A stretch of 64,000 nt of DNA from NCBI RefSeq assembly GCF_028595265.1, contig NZ_JAQQXP010000001.1:2108001-2172000 (forward strand), in the 5' to 3' direction. This DNA is from Alteromonas gilva. GTDB lineage: Bacteria; Pseudomonadota; Gammaproteobacteria; Enterobacterales; Alteromonadaceae. The translations under genes and the position numbers were made by a program. The notes beneath the pieces were generated by a model that made no database searches, was not told the origin of the DNA, and worked only from the letters and a program-made list of their open reading frames with translations. Positions 17,833-28,019 of the stretch are shown here, piece after piece. The stretch's first letter is position 1, and each line of letters starts with the position of its first letter.

Positions 17833-19500
17833 ATGAAAGTACCTTTATTCGCCGTTTCGCTGCTGGCTGCTGCACTTGCCTCGGGATGTCGTTCAACACC
17901 CGACAAGCCTGTTACTGAAATCTATGGCACCAAGGAGCCGTTTGCTGCCGAGGCCATTTATTTTGTATTAACCGACCGTTTTGTTGATGGTGATGCCAGT
18001 AATAATTATGAACAGCAGGGGGGTGAGTACCCGACCTGGCAACTGCGTCTTGACGGACCCGACGGCAAATTTGCCAATGTGGGCTATATGGGCGGCGATC
18101 TGCAGGGCGTGTTGAATAACGTCCACTACATTAAGGATATGGGCTTTAGTGCAATCTGGTTATCGCCCATACTGGATAATCCCGACCAGGCGTTTAGTGG
18201 TGATGAACAAATTACCTATGGCGGGCAGTTTAAGGACGGCGGTAAAACGGGTTACCACGGCTATTGGGCAACTAACTTTTATAAAGCCGACGAGCATTTG
18301 GTGAGTGCAGATCTTGATTACGCGGCGTTTACCCGCGCTATGCGCCAGCATGGCCTTAAAACCGTTTTTGATATTGTTGCTAACCATGGTTCCCCCAGTT
18401 GGACCATGCCAGCGGATCAACCCGGATTTGGTGAGCTGTATGACCAACAGGGTAATCTGGTTGCCGATCATATGAACCTTGCCCCGGCGCAACTTAATCC
18501 TGACGGCGAACCCCTGCACGCATTTTTTCATCCGTATCCTGATCTGGTTAAATTATCTAACCTGAATGAACATAATCCGGCGGTACAGGATTATCTGATC
18601 AACAGCTATTTGTACTGGATAGAGCAGGGCGCAGACGCCTTTCGTATTGATACCATTCGCCATGTCTCCCACGACTTTTGGCGCACTATGGCTGAGCGTA
18701 TCCGGGCAAAACATCCCCAATTTTACATGTTTGGCGAGAGTTTTCAGTATGATGCCAATTTTATTGCGCAGCATACCTTGCCCAAAAACGGCGGCATTTC
18801 CGTGCTCGACTTTCCCATGCAAAAAGCCATGGTATCGGTATTTGAAAATTCTGGCAGCGACTATGCCAGTCTTGATGAGGTACTCTACTTAACGCATGGC
18901 CCGTACCACAACCCGTACGATCTGACGACATTCTATGATAACCATGACATGGCAAGAATGAACGCCTCTGATGAGGGCTTTATCGATGCCCATAACTGGT
19001 TATTTACCGCCAGGGGAATTCCGGTAGTGTATCAGGGCAGTGAGTTTGGCTTTATGCGCGGCACTGCCGAACACGCCGGCAACCGTAACTTTATTGGTCA
19101 GCAAACGCTCGATAGTGCGGTTGATCATCCGATCCGTAGGGCGTTGACAGTTGTCGGCGACATTCGCCGTTCAACGCCGGCACTGCAACGTGGGTTACAA
19201 TATAATGTGTCACTCAAAGGCGATCATGCGGTGTTTTTCCGCGTACTCGAAGAGCGCGATGTGCAACAAACCGTGTTGGTCATGCTTAACAAAGGCGATG
19301 TGCCGGCGCGTTTGACTGCGACGAAATTTGTTGCCGATGGTCAATGGCAGGAGCTGGTCAGCGATGACGTGGTAACGGTCAGCCACGGCGAACTCTCCGC
19401 GCTGGTGCCTGCCCATGGGTTAAAGGTGTTTGTTCGCAATCAGGCTATCACCGATGAGGATTTTCGCGCTGCGTTAGTGGCCCGGATGTCTCGCCAGTAA
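17833..19500 (+). CDS. GH13 alpha-amylase / cyclomaltodextrinase-like lipoprotein
   Basis: 555-aa glycoside hydrolase. The N-terminus MKVPLFAVSLLAAALASGC is a lipoprotein signal ending in a lipobox cysteine, so the enzyme is probably anchored in the outer membrane. The opening AIYFVLTDRFVDGD resembles CGTase-like members. The four GH13 regions are present: DIVANH, FRIDT (nucleophile Asp273), FGESF (acid/base Glu302) and YDNHD (Asp372). The ATG at 17833 is preferred over in-frame ATGs upstream (17725 to 17815) because only it gives an N-terminal signal. One base separates it from the MFS stop, implying coupled translation. Confidence 0.9.
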   Translation: MKVPLFAVSLLAAALASGCRSTPDKPVTEIYGTKEPFAAEAIYFVLTDRFVDGDASNNYEQQGGEYPTWQLRLDGPDGKFANVGYMGGDLQGVLNNVHYIKDMGFSAIWLSPILDNPDQAFSGDEQITYGGQFKDGGKTGYHGYWATNFYKADEHLVSADLDYAAFTRAMRQHGLKTVFDIVANHGSPSWTMPADQPGFGELYDQQGNLVADHMNLAPAQLNPDGEPLHAFFHPYPDLVKLSNLNEHNPAVQDYLINSYLYWIEQGADAFRIDTIRHVSHDFWRTMAERIRAKHPQFYMFGESFQYDANFIAQHTLPKNGGISVLDFPMQKAMVSVFENSGSDYASLDEVLYLTHGPYHNPYDLTTFYDNHDMARMNASDEGFIDAHNWLFTARGIPVVYQGSEFGFMRGTAEHAGNRNFIGQQTLDSAVDHPIRRALTVVGDIRRSTPALQRGLQYNVSLKGDHAVFFRVLEERDVQQTVLVMLNKGDVPARLTATKFVADGQWQELVSDDVVTVSHGELSALVPAHGLKVFVRNQAITDEDFRAALVARMSRQ

Positions 19501-19526
19501 AACAGGGATGTTTTGTGGAGTAGCGA

Positions 19527-20546
19527 TTACACCTGACATCCACAGGACTGCCTTACGATCAGCGTAGCAGGCAATAAATGATCCTTAGTGGGTTGCTCAT
19601 TAATTGCCAGCAATAGATTCTCCACCAGTTTTTCACCGGCCTGATTGGTATTTTGCTGCACGGTGGTCAGGCTGGGCGTGGTCAGGGCGGCAACCTGTAT
19701 ATTATCAAAACCGACCACGGCAACCTGGTCAGGCACTTTGATACCCGCTTTATGCAGCGTGGCTAACACACCCACAGCGATAATGTCAGCGGCGCAGACA
19801 ATGGCATCCGGCAGCGGGGCGGCGCCGTTCATTAACCGTTGCGCCGCCGCAGCGCCCGCGTCTTGTGTTGAGATTGCATCCAGCTGAATGTGCGTCGCCT
19901 CAGGCGATAAGCGAGTAACAAACCCTTCATAGCGGCCTTGAAATTCAGGTGCCTTGTCGCCAATATCACCAATAAAGGCAAAGCGCCGGTAACCGTGACT
20001 TAACAGGTGCGCCGCAATAGATTGGCCACCGCTGACATTATCACAGCCAATGGAGATGCCCGGCGACTCTGCTACCGGCGCGCCCCAACGCATTACATGG
20101 GTATGTTGCTGGCGTAATTGAGTAAGCTTGCCGGCATACGCCCGGTAATCGCCATAGCCGAGTAAAATTAACCCGTCGGCTTTATGGGAATCTTCATACT
20201 GGGCCTGCCAGTTACTGTCCAAATCCTGAAACGATACCAGCAGATCGTAGCCTTTCGCCGCACAAGCCCGGGTGATACTGCCTAACATTGCCAAAAAGAA
20301 GGGATTAACCAGTGAGTCATCTGAGGTAGGATCCTCAAACAATAATAACGCAATGGTGTTACTTCGCTGGCGGCGTAAATTACTGGCATTTTTGTCTACC
20401 TGATAATTTAACTGTGCGGCGATTTCCTGCACTTTTTTACGGGTTGCGATATTCACCAAAGGGCTGTCGTTTAAGGCTCTGGATACCGTCGATTGAGACA
20501 CACCAGCCAGGTGGGCGATGTCAAGAGAGGTTGGCTTGTGTTTCAT
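19527..20546 (-). CDS. LacI-family transcriptional regulator
   Basis: 339-aa repressor. The N-terminal helix-turn-helix and hinge are SLDIAHLAGVSQSTVSRALN plus the helix containing NASNLRRQRS. The rest is a periplasmic-binding-protein-like effector domain with VGFDNIQVAALTTPSLTTV. It faces the amylase gene (26-bp gap) and most likely controls the MFS-amylase pair in response to maltodextrin; no operator could be identified with confidence. The C-terminus has the unusual Cys pair CGC. AGAAG precedes the ATG. Confidence 0.9.
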   Translation of the reverse strand: MKHKPTSLDIAHLAGVSQSTVSRALNDSPLVNIATRKKVQEIAAQLNYQVDKNASNLRRQRSNTIALLLFEDPTSDDSLVNPFFLAMLGSITRACAAKGYDLLVSFQDLDSNWQAQYEDSHKADGLILLGYGDYRAYAGKLTQLRQQHTHVMRWGAPVAESPGISIGCDNVSGGQSIAAHLLSHGYRRFAFIGDIGDKAPEFQGRYEGFVTRLSPEATHIQLDAISTQDAGAAAAQRLMNGAAPLPDAIVCAADIIAVGVLATLHKAGIKVPDQVAVVGFDNIQVAALTTPSLTTVQQNTNQAGEKLVENLLLAINEQPTKDHLLPATLIVRQSCGCQV

Positions 20547-20764
20547 GGTTATGCTTCTTTTACAGCAATTTAAAATGGTAACTTTTGCTTTTTATTTGGC
20601 CAAGTATACATAAATTATTGTCACTGACAGCCAAGTTGTGTTGGTTAGCGACCCTAAGACAGTGATATACTTATTGAATGTGTGAGTGTGGCTGGCGATC
20701 AATCGTTTGTCTAGCGTTACTCATTGTTTATTTAACGAACCATTATAATAAGAGGGCATTGCGA

Positions 20765-22432
20765 ATGGCCGAGACTGAACACCGTCCGACCAACTTTATC
20801 CGTCAAATTATCGATAAAGACCTCGCGAACGGGGTACACAGCACAATTAAAACGCGATTTCCTCCTGAGCCCAATGGCTTTTTGCACATTGGTCACGCTA
20901 AGTCGATCTGTTTAAACTTTGGTATCGCCAGGGATTATCAGGGCACTTGCAACCTGCGTTTTGACGACACCAACCCAAGCAAAGAAGATATTGCTTACGT
21001 CAATTCCATTCAGCAGGATGTGAAATGGTTAGGGTTTGAGTGGGCTGGCGAAGCGCGATACTCATCCAACTATTTTGATCAGTTGCATGGTTTTGCCGTT
21101 GAATTGATAGAGAAAGGGTTAGCTTACGTCGATTTTAGCGCTCAGGAAGCGATGCGCGAAATGCGCGGTACGCTGACTGAACCGGGTAAAAACAGCCCGT
21201 ATCGTGATACCAGCGTTGAGACGAATCTGGCTGAGTTCGCCAAAATGACCGCCGGTGAATACCCTGAGGGACACTGTTCATTGCGGGCCAAAATAGACAT
21301 GGCCTCACCGTTTATGTGTATGCGCGATCCGGTTATTTACCGGATTAAGTTTGCACACCATCACCAAACCGGTGAAAAGTGGTGTGTGTACCCGATGTAT
21401 GACTTTACCCACTGTATTTCTGATGCGCTGGAAGGTATTACGCATTCACTGTGTACCCTGGAATTTCAGGACAACCGTCGTTTGTATGATTGGGTCATTG
21501 AGAATATCAGCATTGATTGCACGCCACGGCAGTACGAATTCTCGCGCTTAAACCTGGAATACACCGTGCTGAGTAAACGTCGTCTTATCCAGCTGGTTGA
21601 AGAGCAACACGTTGCCGGCTGGGACGATCCGCGTATGCCTACCATTGCCGGCCTGCGTCGTCGCGGATATACCGCGGGTGCGGTGCGCGAATTTTGCCAG
21701 CGTATCGGCGTCACCAAAATGGATAACATGGTTGAAATGGGCATGTTAGAAGCCTGTATTCGCGATGATCTTAACGTTAACGCACCGCGCGCTATGGCGG
21801 TGCTGGATCCCATTAAACTGGTGATCGAGAATTACCCCGAAGGTGAGAGTGAAACGCTGGTTGCCCCTAATCATCCAAACGATGAGTCGATGGGAACGCG
21901 TAATCTTAGCTTTAGTCGCGAGGTATGGATTGAAGCTGATGACTTCCGCGAGTCGGCCAATAAAAAATTCAAACGTTTAGTACTCGACAAAGAAGTTCGC
22001 CTCAGAAACGCCTATGTGGTGAAAGCCAATCGTGTTGAAAAAGACGAGCAGGGCAATGTTACCACCGTTTACTGCACCTATGATGCCGAGACCTTAGGTA
22101 AAGATCCCGCCGATGGCCGTAAGGTCAAAGGCGTTATCCACTGGGTTGACGTTGCCAGTGGCGAAGCGGCTGAATTCCGTTTATACGATCGTTTGTTTAA
22201 TGTGCCTAATCCGGCTGCAGAAGCAGACTTTGTGGAAGCAATTAATCCACACAGCCTGACCATTAAACGCGGTTTTGCGGAGCCTGGGTTGGCGGCACGT
22301 ATACCTCAGGTAGGCTGTTGGCAATTTGAGCGTACAGGGTATTTTTGCCTGGATCCGGACTCCACAGACACACAGTTGGTGTTTAACCAAACGGTGGGTT
22401 TACGGGATACCTGGGCCAAAATTGGTGACTAA
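20765..22432 (+). CDS. glnS: Glutaminyl-tRNA synthetase
   Basis: Class I aminoacyl-tRNA synthetase, 555 aa, the usual length. The HIGH motif is in PEPNGFLHIGHAKS and the KMSKS equivalent is VLSKRRL; LRFDDTNPSKEDIAYV is characteristic of GlnRS/GluRS. The C-terminal beta-barrel anticodon-binding part is complete. The start at 20765 (MAETEHRPT) follows AGAGGG. The frame is open back to 20678, but that 29-residue extension is hydrophobic and unlike the family, so it is not used. Confidence 0.97.
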   Translation: MAETEHRPTNFIRQIIDKDLANGVHSTIKTRFPPEPNGFLHIGHAKSICLNFGIARDYQGTCNLRFDDTNPSKEDIAYVNSIQQDVKWLGFEWAGEARYSSNYFDQLHGFAVELIEKGLAYVDFSAQEAMREMRGTLTEPGKNSPYRDTSVETNLAEFAKMTAGEYPEGHCSLRAKIDMASPFMCMRDPVIYRIKFAHHHQTGEKWCVYPMYDFTHCISDALEGITHSLCTLEFQDNRRLYDWVIENISIDCTPRQYEFSRLNLEYTVLSKRRLIQLVEEQHVAGWDDPRMPTIAGLRRRGYTAGAVREFCQRIGVTKMDNMVEMGMLEACIRDDLNVNAPRAMAVLDPIKLVIENYPEGESETLVAPNHPNDESMGTRNLSFSREVWIEADDFRESANKKFKRLVLDKEVRLRNAYVVKANRVEKDEQGNVTTVYCTYDAETLGKDPADGRKVKGVIHWVDVASGEAAEFRLYDRLFNVPNPAAEADFVEAINPHSLTIKRGFAEPGLAARIPQVGCWQFERTGYFCLDPDSTDTQLVFNQTVGLRDTWAKIGD

Positions 22433-22459
22433 CCCTTAAAGCCTGTTAATTACAGCATT

Positions 22460-22486
22460 AAAAAAGCCCCGTTCGGGGCTTTTTTT
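22460..22486 (+). terminator. Bidirectional terminator between glnS and the YciK-like gene
   Basis: A 10-bp stem (22461-22470 with 22475-22484), GTTC loop, and A- and T-runs on both sides. It serves glnS on the plus strand and the convergent reductase on the minus strand. Confidence 0.93.
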
Positions 22487-22505
22487 GGTTAGCGTTGTTG
22501 GGCCA

Positions 22506-23249
22506 TTACTTGGGCTGGCAATCTAACGACTCGCCGTTAACCTCGGCACTGTCCGGGCCCATCAGGTACAAGTACAGCGGCATAATATCGGCCGGCGTTT
22601 TCAGGGTGTCAGCGTTTTCGGCAGGAAACGCCTTCGCCCGCATATTTGTGCGTGTAGCGCCCGGATTAATACAGTTAAAGCGCAGCGGTTTATTCTTGTA
22701 CTCATCGGCCAGCACCTGCATTAAGCCTTCGGTGGCAAATTTTGACACCGAATAGGTGCCCCAGAAAGCTCTGCCTTTGCGTCCTACCGAGGAGGTAGTA
22801 AATATCACCGACGCACCGGCTGATTTTTCTAACAGCGGCAATAGCGGTTGCAGCATATACATGCTGCTGTTGAGATTCACCTGCATGACTTGCTGCCATT
22901 CCTCAACTGAAATATGTGCAAACGGGCTTAAATGGCCAAGACTGCCGGCATTAAATAAAACGCCATCCAAATGCCCAAACTGATCGCTGATGGTATTGGC
23001 CATATCCTGATAATGTTTAGGTGTTGCACCATTTAAATCTAATGGCACAATCGCAGGTTCGGCCCAGCCGGCGGCGACAATCGTATCGTAAACCGCCTCA
23101 AGTTTGGCAACGGTTCTGCCAAGCAAAATACAGGTCGCGCCAAATTCAGCGTAAGTCAGCGCGGCTTGCTTGCCGATACCATCACCGGCACCGGTAATCA
23201 GTATGGTTTTGCCGCGAAGTAACTGCTTTGGTGCGTTGTAGTCGTTCAT
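22506..23249 (-). CDS. yciK: Short-chain dehydrogenase/reductase, YciK type
   Basis: 247-aa Rossmann-fold oxidoreductase. It has the nucleotide motif TGAGDGIG, the NAG motif FNAGSLG and the catalytic Ser/Tyr/Lys set in TTSSVGRKG and TYSVSKFATEG. The C-terminal RFNCINPGATRTNMRAKAFP and TPADIMPLYLYLMG match E. coli YciK closely by memory. The substrate is unknown for this subfamily. Single-gene unit sharing its terminator with glnS. Confidence 0.85.
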   Translation of the reverse strand: MNDYNAPKQLLRGKTILITGAGDGIGKQAALTYAEFGATCILLGRTVAKLEAVYDTIVAAGWAEPAIVPLDLNGATPKHYQDMANTISDQFGHLDGVLFNAGSLGHLSPFAHISVEEWQQVMQVNLNSSMYMLQPLLPLLEKSAGASVIFTTSSVGRKGRAFWGTYSVSKFATEGLMQVLADEYKNKPLRFNCINPGATRTNMRAKAFPAENADTLKTPADIMPLYLYLMGPDSAEVNGESLDCQPK

Positions 23250-23606
23250 AAAGTGGGTTTCCTGCTAAACTAGTGGGGTCGGGAGCGTCATGCGTTGCCC
23301 GCGCGGATTTGCCAATGGGTGTGATGATACAAAACTCCCCAATCATGTAAACCGATTCTTTTAGCACAGCCATGATGGTTGCATTTTCTGATTAAAAAAG
23401 TGTCGGTTCTACAATTGTTTACAATAATATCTTACAAAAACTTAACAATTTTTTGCAAAATCCGCGTAAAGAAAATAATATGTCAATAGCAACTGGTCGT
23501 ACATGTTCGATTTTTATTCACTGATCTAGGTAACAGGCCTTCTCAACAATGCAGTCGGACAGGCGCTTTTCCAGAATAACAAATATCCGTTTTGTAGGGA
23601 GATATA
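23250..23606. other. Divergent intergenic region upstream of the surface lipase
   Basis: 357 bp with no supportable gene. The lipase-proximal half (about 23380-23500) is strongly AT-rich with repeated TTGTTTACAA / CTTACAAAAA-like runs, consistent with promoter and regulator binding, but I cannot assign a factor. A 63-codon minus-strand ORF here is judged noncoding. Confidence 0.4.
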
Positions 23607-26186
23607 ATGAAAAAACTAATCCTTAGCACCAGTGTTGCCTTGGCACTGGGGTTGACCGGCTGCGGTGGCGGTGGTGAGTCCATTGAAGACATTAACAACG
23701 AGACACAGGTACAAACACCGTTTTCGCGCATCGTGTTTGATCCGGCAAATGGTAACCTGAATATTCCTAATGATTTATTGATGCTGCCCGGCGACGATGG
23801 TTTCTTTGACTATACGTTGAATATACCGGTCAGCGATCCGACTAATTTCAGCGATCCACAAAATGCCTTAAATGTCCTGGACGGCTGGTCAATTCAGCAG
23901 CCTTTTGTCATCAACGTAAACACGCCTGATGGTGTGTCGTTAGACGAATCAACGCTGTCAGCGGGTATTCATCTTTATGAGGCAACCCTGGGCCTGGATC
24001 AAAGCGACCCTGACTGTGCAACAGCTGAGATACCCTCATCGGGCTGTAAGCTGGGCGATCAGCTGACCTATGGCGTCGACTATGTCTTGTCGCTGGTCGA
24101 TGATAACACGGTCAGTGTGGTACCTATTAAGCCTCTGAGTGCGGCTACCGGCCACATGCTGGTAATGACAACCGCCTTAAAAGACTCTTCAGGCAAAGCC
24201 GTTCAGGGTTCCACGACCTGGGAATTAGTCAGACAGGATATCGATACGTTACCGCTGGCTACCGAAGCGCAGCTGTCGTTACAAACGATTGTAAACTCTT
24301 ACATTGATCCGCTGCTGGATGCCGGCTACTCTCGTGAAGAAGTGACCTATGTGTCGGCCTTTACCACCCAATCAACTACCGATGTGTCGGGCACTGTTAA
24401 ACAGCTTCTGATTGCTGATTTAGTCGCGGCTCTGCAAAGTGGCTCCAGCGACTTAGCCAGCGCGTTGCCTGTAATACGTGTTGAGGATGCCAATGGCCCT
24501 GATAATGCGATGGAAGCATTGGGGTTGATCAACGATGCCACCCTCGATGGTGCGCTGACCCAGGCGAAAGCAGGACTGCCGGCTCCGGTTCAGGCCGCGA
24601 TTGACGCTACCGATTTTTCGTTACTGAAAACCTGTGACGGTGTGTTTGGTACCTTATCGGGTAACTTAAGCACCTATTGGGGCGCGCTTAATGACGTTGC
24701 TGTGGGTGTGTCACAAGCGTTTGCAGCACAAGCGGGCCCGTTCTGTGCCGCTCAGCGCTACACTGGCTCAATTTCCTTGCCCTATTACTCGGCGGTACCG
24801 AGCATGACGAATCCGTTAGCGCCGGTTAATGACTTTTGGCATGCGGCGTGTGACAGTGGCATTGTGCTGGCCGGCGTGCCTCAGGAAGCGTTGCAAAATG
24901 CCACGCCAGGACCTAACCATGCCCTTTGCAGCAGTGTTGGTTTAGCTGATTTACGCCTGAACGGCGAAATGATTGACGATCGCCGTAACCTGACGCGCTA
25001 CAGTCCGATCCCGCAGGTAACCATGCCTGATAATACCCTGGACGTGCAGGTCACCATTCCTGATCCGGCCATTTCTGCTGCGCTGGGTGTCTCAATCAGC
25101 AAGCCGGAAAACGGCTGGCCGGTGGTTATTCTGGCCCACGGCATTACCGGTCAAAAAGAGCAAATGATGGCCGCCTCTGGCACGCTGTCGCTGCATGGCA
25201 TTGCGACTATCGCCATCGACCTGCCTATGCACGGCAGTCGCGGTTTTGATTTAAATGGTGATGGGGTTGACGAACTGAATGCAACAACGGTATCGGTTAC
25301 CCACTTTATGAATTTAGCAACACTGCCCAGTGCCCGGGACAATGTTCGCCAGGGTATGGCTGACTTACTCGGGTTACGTCTGGGGTTAAATGCTGTGGCC
25401 GATTTAACGGCCGCTCAGGCGGTTGACTTAGACGCGAGCAACGTGTCTTTCATGGGGGTGTCACTGGGTGCCATTACCGGTGCTAACTTTGTGGCGCTGG
25501 CTAACTCAACCCTGGGCAACCCAATGTTAGATGCTATGTTTAATGTCAAAGCGGCCTCACTGGAGTCTCCGGGAAGTGGTATTGCTAACTTCTTAATGGA
25601 CTCACCGCGCTTTGGTCCGGTCATTAAAGGATTGTTGTTAAGCGAGTCTTCGCCTGAATTTAATGGCTTTGTAGCGCAAACCTATGGTGATAACCCTACG
25701 GAGCAAGACTTAGCTGAGGCGTTTACTGATTTTATGACGGTTATTGATGCCGCCGCGCAGGCACAAATAGCCGCGACATTCTCGCAGTTTACCTTTGCCG
25801 CGCAAACCGTACTGGACAGTGCTGATCCATCGGCCTATGCCGCCATACTTGGCGCCAACACGCCGGTTCACTTCATGACGGTGGTGGGCGACGGTGGTGA
25901 AAAACTGCCTGATCAGGTCATCCCGGTGGCAACGTCTTTACCACTATCCGGACAAAACCCGATGGCAGCAATGATTGGACTGGAGCAGGTTGTTTCGACC
26001 ATCTCCGATACCTCGGGCGGCACAGTCAGTGGTCAGGTTCGCTTTAACAGTGGTGCTCATGGTTCGAGCCTGAGCCCGGCAGCTGATCCGGCGGTGACCC
26101 GCGAAATGCAGTTACAGCTGAGTGGTTTTATTAAGTCTAATGGCGCTGCACTGCCAGTGACTAATACCGCGGTAATTGCAAACTGA
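23607..26186 (+). CDS. Surface lipase/lysophospholipase lipoprotein (VolA / Pla-1-cef type)
   Basis: 859-aa lipoprotein: MKKLILSTSVALALGLTGC is a lipoprotein signal with lipobox LTGC (Cys19), followed directly by a glycine run. The N-terminal half begins SRIVFDPANGNLNIPNDLLM, typical of the VolA-like lipases. The C-terminal half is an alpha/beta hydrolase with oxyanion-loop motif VILAHGITGQKE and nucleophile Ser619 in FMGVSLGAITG. Probably releases fatty acids from exogenous phospholipid at the cell surface. Two genes downstream lies a PsrA-type fatty-acid regulator. The ATG follows AGGGAG. Confidence 0.85.
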   Translation: MKKLILSTSVALALGLTGCGGGGESIEDINNETQVQTPFSRIVFDPANGNLNIPNDLLMLPGDDGFFDYTLNIPVSDPTNFSDPQNALNVLDGWSIQQPFVINVNTPDGVSLDESTLSAGIHLYEATLGLDQSDPDCATAEIPSSGCKLGDQLTYGVDYVLSLVDDNTVSVVPIKPLSAATGHMLVMTTALKDSSGKAVQGSTTWELVRQDIDTLPLATEAQLSLQTIVNSYIDPLLDAGYSREEVTYVSAFTTQSTTDVSGTVKQLLIADLVAALQSGSSDLASALPVIRVEDANGPDNAMEALGLINDATLDGALTQAKAGLPAPVQAAIDATDFSLLKTCDGVFGTLSGNLSTYWGALNDVAVGVSQAFAAQAGPFCAAQRYTGSISLPYYSAVPSMTNPLAPVNDFWHAACDSGIVLAGVPQEALQNATPGPNHALCSSVGLADLRLNGEMIDDRRNLTRYSPIPQVTMPDNTLDVQVTIPDPAISAALGVSISKPENGWPVVILAHGITGQKEQMMAASGTLSLHGIATIAIDLPMHGSRGFDLNGDGVDELNATTVSVTHFMNLATLPSARDNVRQGMADLLGLRLGLNAVADLTAAQAVDLDASNVSFMGVSLGAITGANFVALANSTLGNPMLDAMFNVKAASLESPGSGIANFLMDSPRFGPVIKGLLLSESSPEFNGFVAQTYGDNPTEQDLAEAFTDFMTVIDAAAQAQIAATFSQFTFAAQTVLDSADPSAYAAILGANTPVHFMTVVGDGGEKLPDQVIPVATSLPLSGQNPMAAMIGLEQVVSTISDTSGGTVSGQVRFNSGAHGSSLSPAADPAVTREMQLQLSGFIKSNGAALPVTNTAVIAN

Positions 26187-26212
26187 ATGTAGCAATAACC
26201 TAATGACACCGT

Positions 26213-26243
26213 AAAAAAGGCCGGCTATCGCTGGCCTTTTTTT
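26213..26243 (+). terminator. Rho-independent terminator after the lipase gene
   Basis: A 9-bp stem flanked by an A-run (26213-26225 with 26230-26238), TATC loop and a T-run to 26243. Confidence 0.9.
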
Positions 26244-26348
26244 ATGGCCAGGTCCCCTAAATAGCGCATTGTGTATCGTCACTGCCGTTTAACACTGGTA
26301 TCATTCGCAGTGAAAAAATAACAATCAAATACTAACCCAGAGGCTGTT

Positions 26349-27374
26349 GTGGAATTCTTATACGAATACGGATTATTTTTAGCGAAAGCTGTAACCCTGA
26401 TAGCGTCGATAGCTATTGTTTTAGCGTTGGTTGCCGGTGTTGCAGCCAAACAAAAGCAAGGCAAAGGTCAACTCGAAATTAATTCATTGAGTGATCAGTT
26501 TAGAGATATCACACACTACGCTCAGCAGGTCACCATGGACAAGGATAGCCTTAAAAAGCTGGCGAAGGAGCAAAAAAAGCAACAAAAGCTGAAGAAAAAG
26601 ACCGTGGATGATAAAGCTGGCAAGCTGTTTGTTATCGATTTTAAAGGCTCGATGGATGCTCACGAAGTAGACAGACTGCGCGAAGAAGTCACCGCGGTAT
26701 TATGTATTGCCAGTGAAAAGGATGAAGTGCTGGTTAAAGTAGAAAGCGGTGGTGGTGTGGTGCATGGTTACGGCCTGGCCGCAGCGCAACTTCAGCGCAT
26801 TCGGGACAAGGGATTAACTCTTATCGTTGCGGTCGATAAGGTCGCAGCCAGTGGTGGTTATATGATGGCCTGTGTTGCTGATAAGTTACTGGCCAGTCAG
26901 TTTGCCATCATAGGCTCTATCGGGGTCTTAGCACAGCTGCCCAACTTTCATAAACTGCTTAAAAAGAATGATATTGATTTTGAGCAGCATACTGCCGGCG
27001 AATACAAGCGCACGCTGACGGTGTTTGGCGAAAATACCGATGAAGGCCGCGATAAGTTCCGTGAGGAACTCGAAGCCGTGCACGTGATGTTTAAAGACTG
27101 GGTCAGTGAAAAACGCACCAAGCTGGACATTGCTAAAGTCGCGACAGGTGAGTACTGGTATGGCAGTCAGGCGCTGGAACTTGGGCTGATAGATACCATT
27201 AAAACCTCTGATGACTATATTATGGATGCAGTCACTGAGCGTGATATCTTTGCTGTAAAGTATACCCAAAAGAAAAATGTCGCCGAAAAATTAGGCATGT
27301 CGTTTGCCCAGGGGGCAGAGCGGGCCGTTATGCGTTTAACCAGTCAGTTACCGCAGTGGTTCAGACAATCGTAA
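26349..27374 (+). CDS. sohB: S49 family inner-membrane protease SohB
   Basis: 341-aa signal-peptide-peptidase-like serine protease. One N-terminal membrane segment (about 9-32) is followed by a Lys-rich segment (66-91) and the S49 domain. The Ser/Lys dyad is Ser168 in VAASGGYMM and Lys220 in AGEYKRTLT. It starts at GTG (26349) after CAGAGG. The stop is immediately followed by the ATG of the TetR-type gene, so the two are co-translated. Family members degrade signal peptides or membrane-protein fragments; the substrate here is unknown. Confidence 0.92.
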   Translation: MEFLYEYGLFLAKAVTLIASIAIVLALVAGVAAKQKQGKGQLEINSLSDQFRDITHYAQQVTMDKDSLKKLAKEQKKQQKLKKKTVDDKAGKLFVIDFKGSMDAHEVDRLREEVTAVLCIASEKDEVLVKVESGGGVVHGYGLAAAQLQRIRDKGLTLIVAVDKVAASGGYMMACVADKLLASQFAIIGSIGVLAQLPNFHKLLKKNDIDFEQHTAGEYKRTLTVFGENTDEGRDKFREELEAVHVMFKDWVSEKRTKLDIAKVATGEYWYGSQALELGLIDTIKTSDDYIMDAVTERDIFAVKYTQKKNVAEKLGMSFAQGAERAVMRLTSQLPQWFRQS

Positions 27375-28016
27375 ATGAGCAAGCACACCAAAGCGAGAAT
27401 TATTGAAGCGGCCGAAAACCTGTTCGCTGAGCAGGGTTACGGTCAGACATCAATGCGCGAAATTACCGCCCGTGCTAATGTGAATTTAGCGTCAGTTAAT
27501 TACCATTTTGGCAGCAAGAAAAACCTTATCCAGGCGGTACTTAAACGTTACTTTGATGTCATGATGCCGCAGATTGATGAGGCGCTTGAGGTACTGGTGC
27601 CCAGTGTGGGCCGGCGCGGAGTGGATCAGGTACTCCAAAGCCTGATGGCACCGCTGATTAATTTGAATGCGGTCCGGCCCAATGGCACCGAAATGTTCGT
27701 GCAGTTATTGGGCAAGGGGTATACCGAGTCTCAGGGGCATTTGCGTACATTTATTATGAGCAGCTACGGTGCCACGGTTCACAAACTGTTGGCCATGTTG
27801 CGAACCGCATTACCCGCGGTACCGGCCGATGAGTTATTCTGGCGTTTGCATTTTGCCATTGGCAGTTTTGTATTTTCAATGGCCTCCAGTCAGGCGCTCA
27901 AAGACATCGCCAAGGCAGATTACCAGCAGGATATCGACATTGCAGACGTTATTGCACATTTGGTACCGTTTGTGGCCCAGGGCATTAGTGGCGAGTGTTA
28001 TCAAATTGAGGACTAA
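27375..28016 (+). CDS. psrA: TetR-family regulator, PsrA-like
   Basis: 213-aa TetR/AcrR-family regulator. The DNA-binding part has TSMREITARANVNLASVNYH followed by FGSKKNLIQAV. The ligand domain (GKGYTESQGHLR, LFWRLHFAIGSFVFSM, HLVPF) resembles PsrA of Pseudomonas and Shewanella, which responds to long-chain fatty acids or their CoA esters and controls beta-oxidation genes. The neighbouring surface lipase fits a fatty-acid role. The assignment comes from remembered similarity. It starts right at the sohB stop, with no intergenic base. Confidence 0.72.
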   Translation: MSKHTKARIIEAAENLFAEQGYGQTSMREITARANVNLASVNYHFGSKKNLIQAVLKRYFDVMMPQIDEALEVLVPSVGRRGVDQVLQSLMAPLINLNAVRPNGTEMFVQLLGKGYTESQGHLRTFIMSSYGATVHKLLAMLRTALPAVPADELFWRLHFAIGSFVFSMASSQALKDIAKADYQQDIDIADVIAHLVPFVAQGISGECYQIED

Positions 28017-28019
28017 AGC

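Noticed and set aside
20678..20764. 29-codon N-terminal extension of glnS
   Set aside because: It is hydrophobic and unlike any GlnRS N-terminus. The ATG at 20765 has its own AGAGGG site and gives the normal 555-aa enzyme.
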